Shown here piece after piece: positions 8,192 through 15,843 of a DNA stretch of 15,843 nucleotides. Below the pieces are notes generated by a model. That model was not told the DNA's origin. It saw only the letters and a program-made list of their open reading frames with translations, and did no database searches. The first letter of the stretch is position 1. Each line of letters begins with the position of its first letter. Source of the DNA: Cyanobacteria bacterium M_surface_7_m2_037 (GTDB lineage: Bacteria; Cyanobacteriota; Cyanobacteriia; PCC-6307; Cyanobiaceae); contig VGPP01000026.1 of assembly GCA_016882585.1 (NCBI GenBank), forward strand, positions 1-15,843, in the 5' to 3' direction. A program made the translations under genes and the position numbers.

Positions 8192-8734
8192 ATGTTGGTT
8201 GATCTGGAGCGTGTGCTCAATGGCCTGGGCGGCTGGTTGATCCGTGCCGACCTGGGCCTTGGCTTGCTGCTGGTGGTGGGGATCTCGATGTCGCTCTCCC
8301 ATGTGTTTGGCCTGTTTGCCAATCGCCTGGGCGCTCGGGAGATTTTCTGGCGCCTGTTGATTGACGCGCTGGTGCTGGCCTCGGCCTTCCTGTTGACCAG
8401 CTCCATCGACATGGTGCTGCTCAATCTCTATGGATCCAACCCGGTTCACGCCAGTGCCTTTGTGGATGGGATCGCCAGCTGTTTGCTGCCCGCCTGTTTC
8501 TATGTGTGTGTGGCGGCTCCCTACATCGGCGAAACCATCGGCCTGGTGCTCTGGGTGTTGATCCACCTCAATGTGGTCACCTTCGTGCACGTGCGCTTCG
8601 ATCTGCCCTGGGATCAGGCTTTGTTGCTCACCACGCCGGGTTATCTGCTGGCGGTGCTGTTGGTGGCGTTGCTGTTTCGTCAGAGTTGGCAGCGCGGTTA
8701 CGCCATGCTGGCCTCGGAGCTCACGCAGCCATGA
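8192..8734 (+). CDS. Five-helix membrane protein of unknown function
   Basis: I do not recognise a named family. The product is 180 residues and almost entirely hydrophobic, with about five membrane helices near residues 21-42, 54-79, 91-109, 113-133 and 144-163, and a short basic C-terminal tail (FRQSWQRGY). The topology resembles small Yip1-like proteins, but no signature confirms that. The ATG at 8192 is preferred over the TTG at 8189 because AGGGG lies 8 bases upstream of it. The stop overlaps the start of the following hydrolase gene as ATGA, so the two are likely translated together. The context suggests it is a membrane partner of that hydrolase. Confidence 0.75.
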   Translation: MLVDLERVLNGLGGWLIRADLGLGLLLVVGISMSLSHVFGLFANRLGAREIFWRLLIDALVLASAFLLTSSIDMVLLNLYGSNPVHASAFVDGIASCLLPACFYVCVAAPYIGETIGLVLWVLIHLNVVTFVHVRFDLPWDQALLLTTPGYLLAVLLVALLFRQSWQRGYAMLASELTQP

Positions 8735-9843
8735 AGCCAGCCGCTCTCCTGCATCCCTGGAGCCAGCGCTTCAACCTCAAGCTGCTGCTGCTCGTGCTGG
8801 CGATCGGCTTGGGCATCAACCTGGTGGGCCTGGGTCATCTGGCCCTGGTGGTGCGCTCCGCCCTCTCGCCTGCGGATCTGCTGCTGTTGCTGCAGCTGAT
8901 TGGCCTGCTGGTGGTGGTGTTGATCGCGGCGGCCGGGATCTACTCGCTGGTGAGCGAATTCGCCTTCTGGGAGGGGTGGCTGCAGGGTTTGCCCGCTCCA
9001 GCCACACTGTTTGATCCATGCTCGTCTTCCGCAGGGCCACACCGCTGCTATGTGGTGTATCTCGATGGAATCCACCAGCTCGAGCGCGATCACCCGCCAC
9101 GGGTCTCCGCGTTTCTTGAACTGCTGGAGCAGCAGCTGACTGAGGAAACCCTGTTGGTGCGTGGCCTCGAAACCTACACGGTGATGCCCGTGGCTCTGGC
9201 GGAAGATGCTGGCAGTGAGTGGTTCTGGCGGCGGCTGTTTGCGCTGCAGGAACAGCATCCCAATGGTCTCGTGCAGTTGTTGGCTGCGGTGTTGGTGCAG
9301 GCCAACAATGTGATCAAGGTGGGCATTTCCTCGGATCGGCGCTATGGCCCCATCCTCAATTACGAACTCGCCTTGAAGATCAGCCTCAGGCTGGCTGAGG
9401 CTGGCTTCCGCCCGGATACCGGCAGCCGCATCGTGCTCACCGGCTATAGCGGCGGTGCGGAGATGGCCATGGGAGTGGGTGATTACCTGCGCCGCATCAC
9501 GCGAGCGCCGGTGAGCATCATCAGTTTTTGTGGTGTGTTCAGTGGGAATCAGCAGCTGCATCAGCTGGCTGGCATCACCACGATCGTGGGCAGCAAGGAT
9601 CCCGTTGCTGCCTTTGGTCGCATCGCCTACCCGGGCCGATCACCGCTGCTGCCCCTCTCCAACTGGAACAAGGCTCTGGCTGCAGGCCAAGTCCAGCGCA
9701 TGGTGATCGAGGAGATGAATCACAACGGCAGCCACGGTCCGTTTTCGGAGGCGTTTCGCCTTCCTGTGATCAAAGCGGTTCTGGCTGCTCTCGAGCTGCC
9801 ACCTGTTGTTGCAGCTGCTGCACCACAACAAACGGGCTACTGA
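8731..9843 (+). CDS. Membrane-anchored alpha/beta hydrolase
   Basis: The 370-residue protein has two N-terminal membrane helices (about residues 17-41 and 48-72) followed by an alpha/beta hydrolase domain. The domain shows strand CYVVYLDGIHQ (106-116), the nucleophile elbow LTGYSGGAE with Ser240, an acid in TIVGSKDPV (Asp290), and a histidine in EEMNHNGSHG (His331 or His335). These make a plausible serine-hydrolase triad. A stretch of about 120 residues between the first strand and the nucleophile, rich in Leu and Gln, may form a lid. Which side of the membrane the domain faces cannot be told. The start overlaps the stop of the five-helix gene by 4 bases. The 3' end overlaps the convergent gene on the other strand by 74 bases. 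The substrate is unknown; lipid or ester hydrolysis is inferred from fold and location only. Confidence 0.82.
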   Translation: MKPAALLHPWSQRFNLKLLLLVLAIGLGINLVGLGHLALVVRSALSPADLLLLLQLIGLLVVVLIAAAGIYSLVSEFAFWEGWLQGLPAPATLFDPCSSSAGPHRCYVVYLDGIHQLERDHPPRVSAFLELLEQQLTEETLLVRGLETYTVMPVALAEDAGSEWFWRRLFALQEQHPNGLVQLLAAVLVQANNVIKVGISSDRRYGPILNYELALKISLRLAEAGFRPDTGSRIVLTGYSGGAEMAMGVGDYLRRITRAPVSIISFCGVFSGNQQLHQLAGITTIVGSKDPVAAFGRIAYPGRSPLLPLSNWNKALAAGQVQRMVIEEMNHNGSHGPFSEAFRLPVIKAVLAALELPPVVAAAAPQQTGY

Positions 9844-11182
9844 GCGGTTGGCAGGCCAACAGCCGCTGTTGGCCGCTGGCTGCAGAGTGGCCGTACAGGC
9901 TGCCGTCGTGAGGGAGGTTGAGGAGAGCCTGGCGATAAGGCTCGCGCCAGGGATCAGCGGCTGATCCCAGCTGGCTCACGCGCCGCAGCAGGCGTTCCCG
10001 CCAGATCCCGCCCATCAGCACTGGGAACAACTGGCAGCGCCCCTCCATCACCTGTTGGATCAGGGCTGAGCTGTCGATGCAGAAGCCCAGGGAGCCATAG
10101 CCGCCATGGAGCAGCTGGCGCTCACTGGCTTCCAGGTTGTGCACCAGGGCAATCACCTCCAACAGATCAAACAGCTGCTGGAGCCGTTCGCCTGCATAGG
10201 GCTCTCCGAGGTAGTGAACGGTGCCGTTGTGGCGGTCGTTTTGCCACGGGCGCTGTAGATCGTTGAGGGCTTCCCAGCCGCAGAGCCCTTCAGTGCCCTG
10301 GTAGTACTGCAAGCGCAGCAGCTGGCCTGGGCCGCGCAGCTCCAGCTCCAGGCAGCTGTGGGGCAGCAGCGATTGCACGTCGTCGCCATCGGCGCCCAGC
10401 AGGCCGGTGCGAATCGGAAGAGCCAGCGGCACCTGGCTCCAGCCACCACCCTCCTGGGGCAGGCTGGCCCCGAGGCCGAAGCTGGCCACGCTGCAGCGTA
10501 GTTGCGCCCGGGCCTGCCAACCGCTGGCTTGCAACTGTGCCAGCCAGCTGCTGCTGGTGGTGCAGCCTTCAAAGCACCAGGAATCCTCGCCGAGGCGATT
10601 GGCCGCCAACCGGTTCAGCACCCGGGCCACCAGGGTGTTGCGTTGCCGCTCCTGCGGGGATTGCTCGTAGCTGAGGCCAACATTGCGCCATACCAGCCCA
10701 CCCGTGAGCGCTGCTCCGGTGGGGGGTGTATCGCCATGCGATTGCGCCTCAGCCTCAGCCGACGCTGCTTGCTGCAGCGATCCAAAATCCCGAGGCAGCG
10801 GCGGACGGTGGCTGCTGCTCCACAGGCTCAGGGCATTGGGTTGATCGGGGCTGGGTGCCGGCAGCAGATGGGGCAGATCATCGGCCAGGGCCGCCAACAG
10901 GGCCGGGGTGAGCAAGCCACGCTCCAGCACACCACCGAGAGCCTGAAGTTTGGGCGGCAGTTGCGCTGGTGACAGCGTCCAGCGCCGCGGCAGCAGCCAG
11001 AGCAGGGGCAGCAGCTGCGGTTTGTGCAGATCGTTGGCCAGGCGCTTGAGCCAGTCGGAGCGGCTCAGGCCCGAGCGGAACACACTGCGCTCGAGGGCTG
11101 CTTCAAAGCCGATCAGCGGAACCGGGCAGCTCCACGGATCGGCCAGGGCGAGGGGATCGCTGTTGGACACACGCAGAGCCAT
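9770..11182 (-). CDS. Conserved-looking protein of unknown function, 470 residues
   Basis: I do not recognise this protein. It has no signal peptide or membrane helix and should be cytoplasmic. Residues 1-105 form a Leu-rich helical region (GFEAALERSVF..., PPKLQALGGVLERGLLTPALLAALADD). Residues 107-165 are a Pro/Ser/Ala/Gln-rich linker of low complexity. Residues 165-470 form the main domain, with notable segments LRLQYYQGTEG (289-299), HGGYGSLGFCIDSS (359-372) and LFPVLMGGIWRERLLRR (385-401). The ATG has AGGG 4 bases upstream, supporting this start. It lies 38 bases downstream of prlC in the same direction, so it is probably the last gene of the thrB-ndhD-prlC run, although no promoter or terminator was seen. 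Coding statistics look like its neighbours. It is judged real from its length, composition and ribosome site. Confidence 0.75.
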   Translation of the reverse strand: MALRVSNSDPLALADPWSCPVPLIGFEAALERSVFRSGLSRSDWLKRLANDLHKPQLLPLLWLLPRRWTLSPAQLPPKLQALGGVLERGLLTPALLAALADDLPHLLPAPSPDQPNALSLWSSSHRPPLPRDFGSLQQAASAEAEAQSHGDTPPTGAALTGGLVWRNVGLSYEQSPQERQRNTLVARVLNRLAANRLGEDSWCFEGCTTSSSWLAQLQASGWQARAQLRCSVASFGLGASLPQEGGGWSQVPLALPIRTGLLGADGDDVQSLLPHSCLELELRGPGQLLRLQYYQGTEGLCGWEALNDLQRPWQNDRHNGTVHYLGEPYAGERLQQLFDLLEVIALVHNLEASERQLLHGGYGSLGFCIDSSALIQQVMEGRCQLFPVLMGGIWRERLLRRVSQLGSAADPWREPYRQALLNLPHDGSLYGHSAASGQQRLLACQPLSSPFVVVQQLQQQVAAREQPEPL

Positions 11183-11220
11183 ACCGCCCTGAAGCTCTCC
11201 CCATCCTGCGCCGATTCAGC

Positions 11221-13392
11221 TCAAACAGCTACCAGGCCGGAGTGGCGGATCAGCGCTTCGCTGCTGGGTTGGCGGCCACGGAACGCTTCGAACACCTGCT
11301 TGGGATCCAGACTGCCCCCCAGGCTCAGCACCGTGTCGCGGAAGCGGCGGCCGGTGTCGCGGATGCGCTCCTCGTTTTCCAGGCCCACCTCCTCAAAGGC
11401 GCTGAAGGCATCGGCGCTGAGCACCTCCGCCCACTTGTAGGAGTAGTAGCCCGCGGCATAGCCGCCGGCGAAGATGTGGCCGAAGGAGCACAGGAACGCG
11501 TCTTCATCGATCGGTGCCAGCACGGTGGTGCTTTCAGCGATCTGGCGGCGCAACGCTTCGGGGCTCTGGCCGCTGCCGGGCTGCCACTGGCTGTGCAACT
11601 TCAGATCCACGAGGGCGAAATGCACCTGGCGCAGGGTGGCGGAACCACCCATGAAGGTGCGCGCCGCCAGCAGCTTGCGGTATTCCGCCTCGGGCAGCGC
11701 CGCACCGCTCTGCCAGTGGTGGGCCATGCCCATCAAGGTGGCGCGGTCGTAGCACCAGTTCTCCATGAACTGGCTGGGCAGCTCCACCGCATCCCATTCC
11801 ACGCCGTTGATCCCCGCCGCCTGGGGACGCTCCACCGTGGTGAGCATGTGCTGCAGGCCGTGGCCGAACTCGTGGAAGAGGGTTTCCACTTCCTCGAAGG
11901 TCATCAGGCTGGGGGTGTCGCCCACCGGCGGGCTCTGGTTGCAGATCAGGTAGGCCACCGGCAGCACGGCCGTGCCATCGGGCCGGCGGGAGCGCACCAG
12001 GCATTCATCCATCCAGGCGCCACCGCGCTTGCTGCCGGGGCGGCTGTAGGGATCCAGGTAGAAGGCAGCTAAGGGAGTTCCGGCACCGGATCCCGCCTGG
12101 GCGCCCTCCAGGATGCGGAAGTAGCGCACATCGCTGTGCCACAACGGCGCCTCGCCGTCGGCGGCTTCGATCGTGATCCCGAAGAGGCGGCTGCATAGGG
12201 CAAACAGCCCCTCCAGCACCTGGGGCAGGGGGAAGTAGGGGCGCAGCGCTTCGCTATCGAGCTCGAAGCTCTCTAGGCGCAGCTTCTCGGCCCAGAAGCT
12301 CACATCCCAGGGCTGCAGAGCATCGGCTTCGGCGGCGCCATGGCGGCGGGCGCAGGTGGCCAGGGCCTCGAGCTCCTGCTGTGCCACGGGATAGGCCGCT
12401 GTCCGCAGCTCCTCCAGCAGGGCTTCCACGGCGGCTTCGGAGTCGGCCATCTTGGCGGCCAGGCTCACTTCGGCCCAGTTGGCATAGCCCAGGCGCCGTG
12501 CCTGGTCGCCCCGCAGCGTGAGGATGCGCTCGATCAAGGGCCAGTTGTTGAGCTCACTGCCCACCTGGCCGGAGGCGCGGCTCACATGGGCCCGGTACAC
12601 CTGCTCCCGCAGGTCGCGGCGGCGGCTGTATTTGAGGAAGGGCGCGTAGCGCGGCATATCTAGCCCCAGCAGCCACGGGCCTGCTTCTGCGGTGGCCTCG
12701 CTGTCTCCGGCCTGGCGGGCGGCTTGGGCCAGCTGATCCAGCAGGCTGGCGGGTAGGCCATCCACCTGTTCGCGCTCTGTGAGCTTGAGGGTCCAGCCAT
12801 TGGTGGCATCAAGCACCTGATTGCCGAAGCGGGTGGAGAGCTCCGCCAGCTCCTGGCTGGCGCTGTTGAAGGCCTCTTGCGCGTTGCCGCTCAAGCCCAC
12901 GCCCCGCAGCTGCATATCCCGCAACTCCGCCGCAAGGATGCGCTGCTGGGCTGCATCCAGCACATCGCCATGCTGTTGCAGCTGCTCCAGCGCCTTGTAG
13001 ATCACCTGGCTCTGTCCGGCGCGGTTGCCGAACTGCACCACAGCTGCCTGTTGGGCCGCATGGGCTTCGCGCAGTTCCGGGCTGTTGCACACGCCGTTGA
13101 GGTGGCTCACCACGCCCCAGCTCCAGCGCAGGCGCTCGCCCAGCCGCTGCAGCGGATCCATCACCGCACTCCAGCCGAGGGGTGCGCCGCTCTCGAGTGC
13201 AGTGCCCAGGTGCTGCTCAAGCGCTGTGAGCTCGGCATCCAGCTCCTGGATCAGCTGAGGGATGTGCTCTGAAACAGCATCCGGCGTGATCGCCTCAAAG
13301 TTGGGTAGGCCCTCGCCCCGCAGGATCTCAGGCAGGGCTGCGGTGGAGCTGCTCATGGGGCCAGAAATGGGCTCGGGTTTGCCGATGCCCAT
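11221..13392 (-). CDS. prlC: M3-family oligopeptidase (oligopeptidase A-like)
   Basis: This is a zinc metallopeptidase of family M3 that degrades short peptides in the cytoplasm, including cleaved signal peptides in the best-studied relatives. The longest reading is 723 residues. The zinc motif HEFGH is at 507-511 (catalytic Glu508), and the third ligand is in WDAVELPSQFMENW (Glu537). Other family marks are the early FEAITP segment, DVSFWAEKLR, YLDPYSRPGSKRGGAW, and the C-terminal SFGHIFAGGYAAGYYSYKWAEV. The start is uncertain: ATG at 13392 gives an extra 12 residues before a second ATG at 13356, and neither has a good ribosome site; the protein from 13356 begins closer to the conserved LRGEGLPNF. 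The gene follows ndhD by 29 bases (65 from the inner start) and precedes the unknown gene by 38. Confidence 0.95.
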   Translation of the reverse strand: MGIGKPEPISGPMSSSTAALPEILRGEGLPNFEAITPDAVSEHIPQLIQELDAELTALEQHLGTALESGAPLGWSAVMDPLQRLGERLRWSWGVVSHLNGVCNSPELREAHAAQQAAVVQFGNRAGQSQVIYKALEQLQQHGDVLDAAQQRILAAELRDMQLRGVGLSGNAQEAFNSASQELAELSTRFGNQVLDATNGWTLKLTEREQVDGLPASLLDQLAQAARQAGDSEATAEAGPWLLGLDMPRYAPFLKYSRRRDLREQVYRAHVSRASGQVGSELNNWPLIERILTLRGDQARRLGYANWAEVSLAAKMADSEAAVEALLEELRTAAYPVAQQELEALATCARRHGAAEADALQPWDVSFWAEKLRLESFELDSEALRPYFPLPQVLEGLFALCSRLFGITIEAADGEAPLWHSDVRYFRILEGAQAGSGAGTPLAAFYLDPYSRPGSKRGGAWMDECLVRSRRPDGTAVLPVAYLICNQSPPVGDTPSLMTFEEVETLFHEFGHGLQHMLTTVERPQAAGINGVEWDAVELPSQFMENWCYDRATLMGMAHHWQSGAALPEAEYRKLLAARTFMGGSATLRQVHFALVDLKLHSQWQPGSGQSPEALRRQIAESTTVLAPIDEDAFLCSFGHIFAGGYAAGYYSYKWAEVLSADAFSAFEEVGLENEERIRDTGRRFRDTVLSLGGSLDPKQVFEAFRGRQPSSEALIRHSGLVAV

Positions 13393-13421
13393 TCCAACTG
13401 CTTCGTGGCCCCAGCCGCTGC

Positions 13422-15044
13422 TCAGCCGAGGGCGGGAAGCCGAAGCGCCACCACCGCAACCTGGGTCAGGTTGTCGGAGAGGGCTGTGGTGGAGGCCTCG
13501 TAGAGATCAATGGCCACCCGCGGCCAGAAGCCGATCACCAGGGTGGGCACCAGCAGGGTGAGGCCGATCACCAGTTCGCGGGGCTTCATGTCGCCCAGCA
13601 CGGCCAGAGCCGGGATCCTGGGGCCGAAGAACACGCGGCGGCAGAGGCTCAGCAGATACACCGGGGTGAGCACCACGCCGATGGCCGCCAGCACCACGGC
13701 AATCACGCGGAAGCCCACGGTGAAATCGGCATTGCTGGTGAGGCCGAGGAACACCGTGATCTCACTCACGAAGCCGCTCATGCCGGGCAGGGCGAGCGAG
13801 GCCAGGGAGCTGGCCAGGAAGAAGGCAAAGGTGATCGGCAGCACCTTGGCCAGGCCGCCCATGTTGGGGATCGAGAGGGTCTTGGTGCGCTCGTAGAACA
13901 CCCCCGTCACGAAGAACATCGCCGCTGCGATCAGGCCGTGGCTGATCATCTGCAGCATCGCGCCGCTCATGCCAAGGCTGTCGATGGCGCCGATGCCCAG
14001 CAGCACAAAGCCCATGTGGCTCACGGAGCTGCAGGCGATCCGCCGCTTCACGTTGTCTTGGGCGAAGGCGTTGAGGGCGCCATACACGATGTTCACGATG
14101 CCCAGCACCACCAGCGCCGGGGCGAGCACGACGTGGGCTTCCGGCAGCATCTGCACGTTGAAGCGCAGCAGGGCATAGCCGCCCATCTTCAGCAGCACCC
14201 CTGCCAGCAACATCGACACCGGGGCATTGGCCTCACCGTGGGCATCCGGCAGCCAGGTGTGCAGCGGGAACATCGGCAGCTTCACGCCGAAGCCCACCAG
14301 GAAGCCCAGGTAGCAGAGCAGGCCGAAGGTGCCGCCGGGGGAGCGGGCGATCAGCTCGCTCAGGTTGAGGGTGAAGGGTCCGTTAAGGGCCAGGGCCAGG
14401 CCGCTCACCAGGATCAGCAGCGAAGCGGTGGCCGTGTAGAGGATGAATTTGGTAGCGGCGTATTGGCGCTGTTGGCCGCCCCAGATGGCGATCAGCAGGT
14501 ACACCGGCACCAGCTCCAGTTCCCAGGCCAGGAAGAAGAGCAGGAAGTCTTGGGAGAGAAACACCATCGCCTGGGCCGAGGCCTGCACCAGGAGCAGTGC
14601 GAAATAGAGGCGCGTTTTCTTCTGGATGTTCCAGCTGGCGGCCACCGAGAGCAGCGTCACCAGACCGGAGAGCACCACCAGAGGTGCCGAGAGCCCATCG
14701 GTGGCCAGCGACCACTCAAGGCCGATGGCGGGGACCCAGACGAAGCGTTCCACCAGCTGCAGCCCGGCGATGGAGCCGTCGTAGTGCTGGCTGAACACAA
14801 ACAGCATCAGCCCCAGGTCCACCAGCAGGGTGACCAGGGCAATGGTGCGGGGCAGCTTGGGGTCGGTGCCGTCGCCGGGCAGCACCATCAACAGCGGCGC
14901 CACCGCGATCGGCAGCAGGGTGATCAGGCTGAGCCAGGGGAAGCCACCGGGGCCTGGCAGCAGGCCTTCAGCTGCAGCGGTATCGCCGAATGCGGAGCTT
15001 GATAGCGCTGAGGACGCGGCCAATAGGGGCATTAGGGCGTCCAT
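13422..15044 (-). CDS. ndhD: NAD(P)H-quinone oxidoreductase (NDH-1) subunit 4, NdhD
   Basis: NdhD is one of the antiporter-like, proton-pumping membrane subunits of the thylakoid NDH-1 complex, which serves respiration and cyclic electron flow around photosystem I. The 540 residues contain about 13-14 hydrophobic helices. Key charged residues are visible: Glu175 in FLAWELELVP, Lys255 in GFGVKLPMFPLHTWLPD, His262 in the same segment, and Lys286 in LLKMGGYALLR. These match the proton-path residues of NuoM-type subunits. The overall sequence, especially WELELVPVYLLIAIWGG, looks more like the NdhD1/D2 type than the CO2-uptake D3/D4 type, though this needs a tree. About 35 Ala/Ser/Gly-rich residues come before the first conserved helix (FPWLSLITLLPIA). 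The ATG is supported by GAGGT 5 bases upstream. It lies 124 bases downstream of thrB. Confidence 0.96.
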   Translation of the reverse strand: MDALMPLLAASSALSSSAFGDTAAAEGLLPGPGGFPWLSLITLLPIAVAPLLMVLPGDGTDPKLPRTIALVTLLVDLGLMLFVFSQHYDGSIAGLQLVERFVWVPAIGLEWSLATDGLSAPLVVLSGLVTLLSVAASWNIQKKTRLYFALLLVQASAQAMVFLSQDFLLFFLAWELELVPVYLLIAIWGGQQRQYAATKFILYTATASLLILVSGLALALNGPFTLNLSELIARSPGGTFGLLCYLGFLVGFGVKLPMFPLHTWLPDAHGEANAPVSMLLAGVLLKMGGYALLRFNVQMLPEAHVVLAPALVVLGIVNIVYGALNAFAQDNVKRRIACSSVSHMGFVLLGIGAIDSLGMSGAMLQMISHGLIAAAMFFVTGVFYERTKTLSIPNMGGLAKVLPITFAFFLASSLASLALPGMSGFVSEITVFLGLTSNADFTVGFRVIAVVLAAIGVVLTPVYLLSLCRRVFFGPRIPALAVLGDMKPRELVIGLTLLVPTLVIGFWPRVAIDLYEASTTALSDNLTQVAVVALRLPALG

Positions 15045-15137
15045 GAAGACCTCATCGCGTTGATGGCTGCTCCCATCTCAGGATCAGGCCATGAGACGGC
15101 TGAATCTAACAGCTGAGTATTTCTACTTAGGGGCTCA

Positions 15138-15155
15138 AGGCCGGCTGTTCGGCCT
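15138..15155 (-). terminator. Short GC hairpin after thrB, weak terminator candidate
   Basis: A six-base-pair stem (AGGCCG/CGGCCT) with a six-base loop lies about 13 bases beyond the thrB stop. The sequence after it on the - strand has no U-run, so it is not a standard intrinsic terminator. It may only attenuate or stabilise the message. The rest of the 124-base thrB-ndhD gap shows no convincing promoter. Confidence 0.25.
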
Positions 15156-15168
15156 CAAGTTTGCGGGA

Positions 15169-15843
15169 TTAATTGCCGCCGGCTGCGGTGCTGTCTGTGT
15201 TGTTGCTGCTGCGATCGGCGAGGGCCTTCCAGCGGCTGCCGCTTTGCTGCAGTTGCAGCACTTCAGCGCGGGAGGCCACCCCTTCGCGCTCCCAGGCCCG
15301 CACCATCGCCCGCCGGATCGCTCCGGCGTGATCGCGGTTGGCCAGGGCCAGGATGCTGGGGCCCGCACCGCTGATCACGCAGCCCCAGGCGCCGGCTTCA
15401 AGCGCTGCCTCGCGCACCTGGCGCCCGCCCTGGATCAAACCCCAGCGGTACGGCTCGTGGATGCGGTCGTGCATGCCATCGGCGATCAGATCACCGTTGC
15501 CCGTGCGCAGCCCCTGCAAGAGCAGGGTGAGCGAGCCGAGGTTGGTCACGGCATCCGCGATCGAGATCGCCTTGGGCATCACCCGGCGCGCCTCGCTGGT
15601 GGAGAGGCGGATCGAAGGGATGGCCACCACGGCCAGCACCTCCGGCGACCACTCGCAGCGCACCACGCGCCAGCGGTGGGATGCCGCCTTGGCGGTCATG
15701 CACAGGCCGCCCAGCAGCGAGGGCACCACGTTGTCGGGATGGCCTTCGATGTCGATGGCGAGCTCGAGCAGCTTTTCGCGGCTGAGTGGTTCGCCGATCA
15801 GGGCATTGGCCCCCATCAGCCCCGCCACGATGGCGGTGGCGCT
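15169..15843 (-). CDS. thrB: Homoserine kinase, 5' partial
   Basis: ThrB phosphorylates L-homoserine with ATP in threonine synthesis; it is a cytoplasmic GHMP-family kinase. The visible part is 224 residues and the frame runs off the right edge of the window. The first visible residues SATAIVAGLMGANALIG are the end of the family's GLGSSA phosphate-binding motif, so roughly the first third (near 90 residues) is outside. Also seen are the family segments GHPDNVVPSLLGGL and, near the C-terminus, the third GHMP motif ISGAGPSILAL. A GTG at 15828 falls inside the ATP-binding motif and cannot be the start. The tail ends with a Ser/Asn/Thr-rich stretch. ndhD follows in the same direction. Confidence 0.95.
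   Translation of the reverse strand, partial: SATAIVAGLMGANALIGEPLSREKLLELAIDIEGHPDNVVPSLLGGLCMTAKAASHRWRVVRCEWSPEVLAVVAIPSIRLSTSEARRVMPKAISIADAVTNLGSLTLLLQGLRTGNGDLIADGMHDRIHEPYRWGLIQGGRQVREAALEAGAWGCVISGAGPSILALANRDHAGAIRRAMVRAWEREGVASRAEVLQLQQSGSRWKALADRSSNNTDSTAAGGN

Noticed and set aside
7496..8590. A 364-codon - strand open frame across the DUF6629 and five-helix genes
   Set aside because: It is rich in His, Gln and Glu as expected from antisense of membrane protein codons; the + strand genes have coherent helices and junctions.
13938..15002. A 354-codon open frame on the + strand opposite ndhD
   Set aside because: The translation is extremely His/Gln-rich, the mirror of Leu/Val-rich membrane codons in ndhD, and is an artefact of composition.

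Overview
The window reads as a stretch of core chromosome from a high-GC picocyanobacterium of the Synechococcus/Cyanobium type. The evidence is gene content: an NDH-1 subunit NdhD of the cyanobacterial kind next to thrB, a cyanobacterial-style TamB homologue, a ROK kinase with the CNSGN-type loop, and proA and folB packed against each other. The lineage is inferred from protein character; no rRNA or marker phylogeny is available here. No tRNA, rRNA, CRISPR array, insertion sequence, integrase or prophage gene was seen. Coding density is very high and no gene-free gap exceeds about 125 bases.

Left block, + strand, 1-7374: a tight five-gene run of tamB (5' end outside the window), a ROK-family sugar kinase, proA, folB and a small alpha/beta hydrolase. 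Junctions are +9, +5, -4 and -4 bases, so they are probably cotranscribed and partly translationally coupled. The functions are mixed: envelope biogenesis or lipid transport, sugar phosphorylation, proline synthesis, folate synthesis, and lipid or ester hydrolysis.

Middle block, + strand, 7463-9843: after an 88-base, AT-richer gap comes a three-gene set of a seven-helix DUF6629-type membrane protein, a five-helix membrane protein of unknown function, and a serine hydrolase anchored by two N-terminal helices. Spacings are 24 bases and a 4-base overlap. All three look membrane-associated and none has an assigned role, so this is the least explained part of the window.

Right block, - strand, 15843-9770: thrB (5' end outside the window), ndhD, the M3 oligopeptidase prlC, and an unrecognised 470-residue soluble protein. 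The last two are 38 bases apart. The final gene runs tail-to-tail into the + strand hydrolase with a 74-base overlap of coding ends, which leaves no intergenic terminator between the convergent operons.

Overall this is mostly ordinary housekeeping sequence. The points worth a second look are the loss of most zinc ligands in the ROK kinase, the three-gene membrane set, the unrecognised 470-residue protein, and the convergent overlap. I did not find convincing evidence of a wholly new system.
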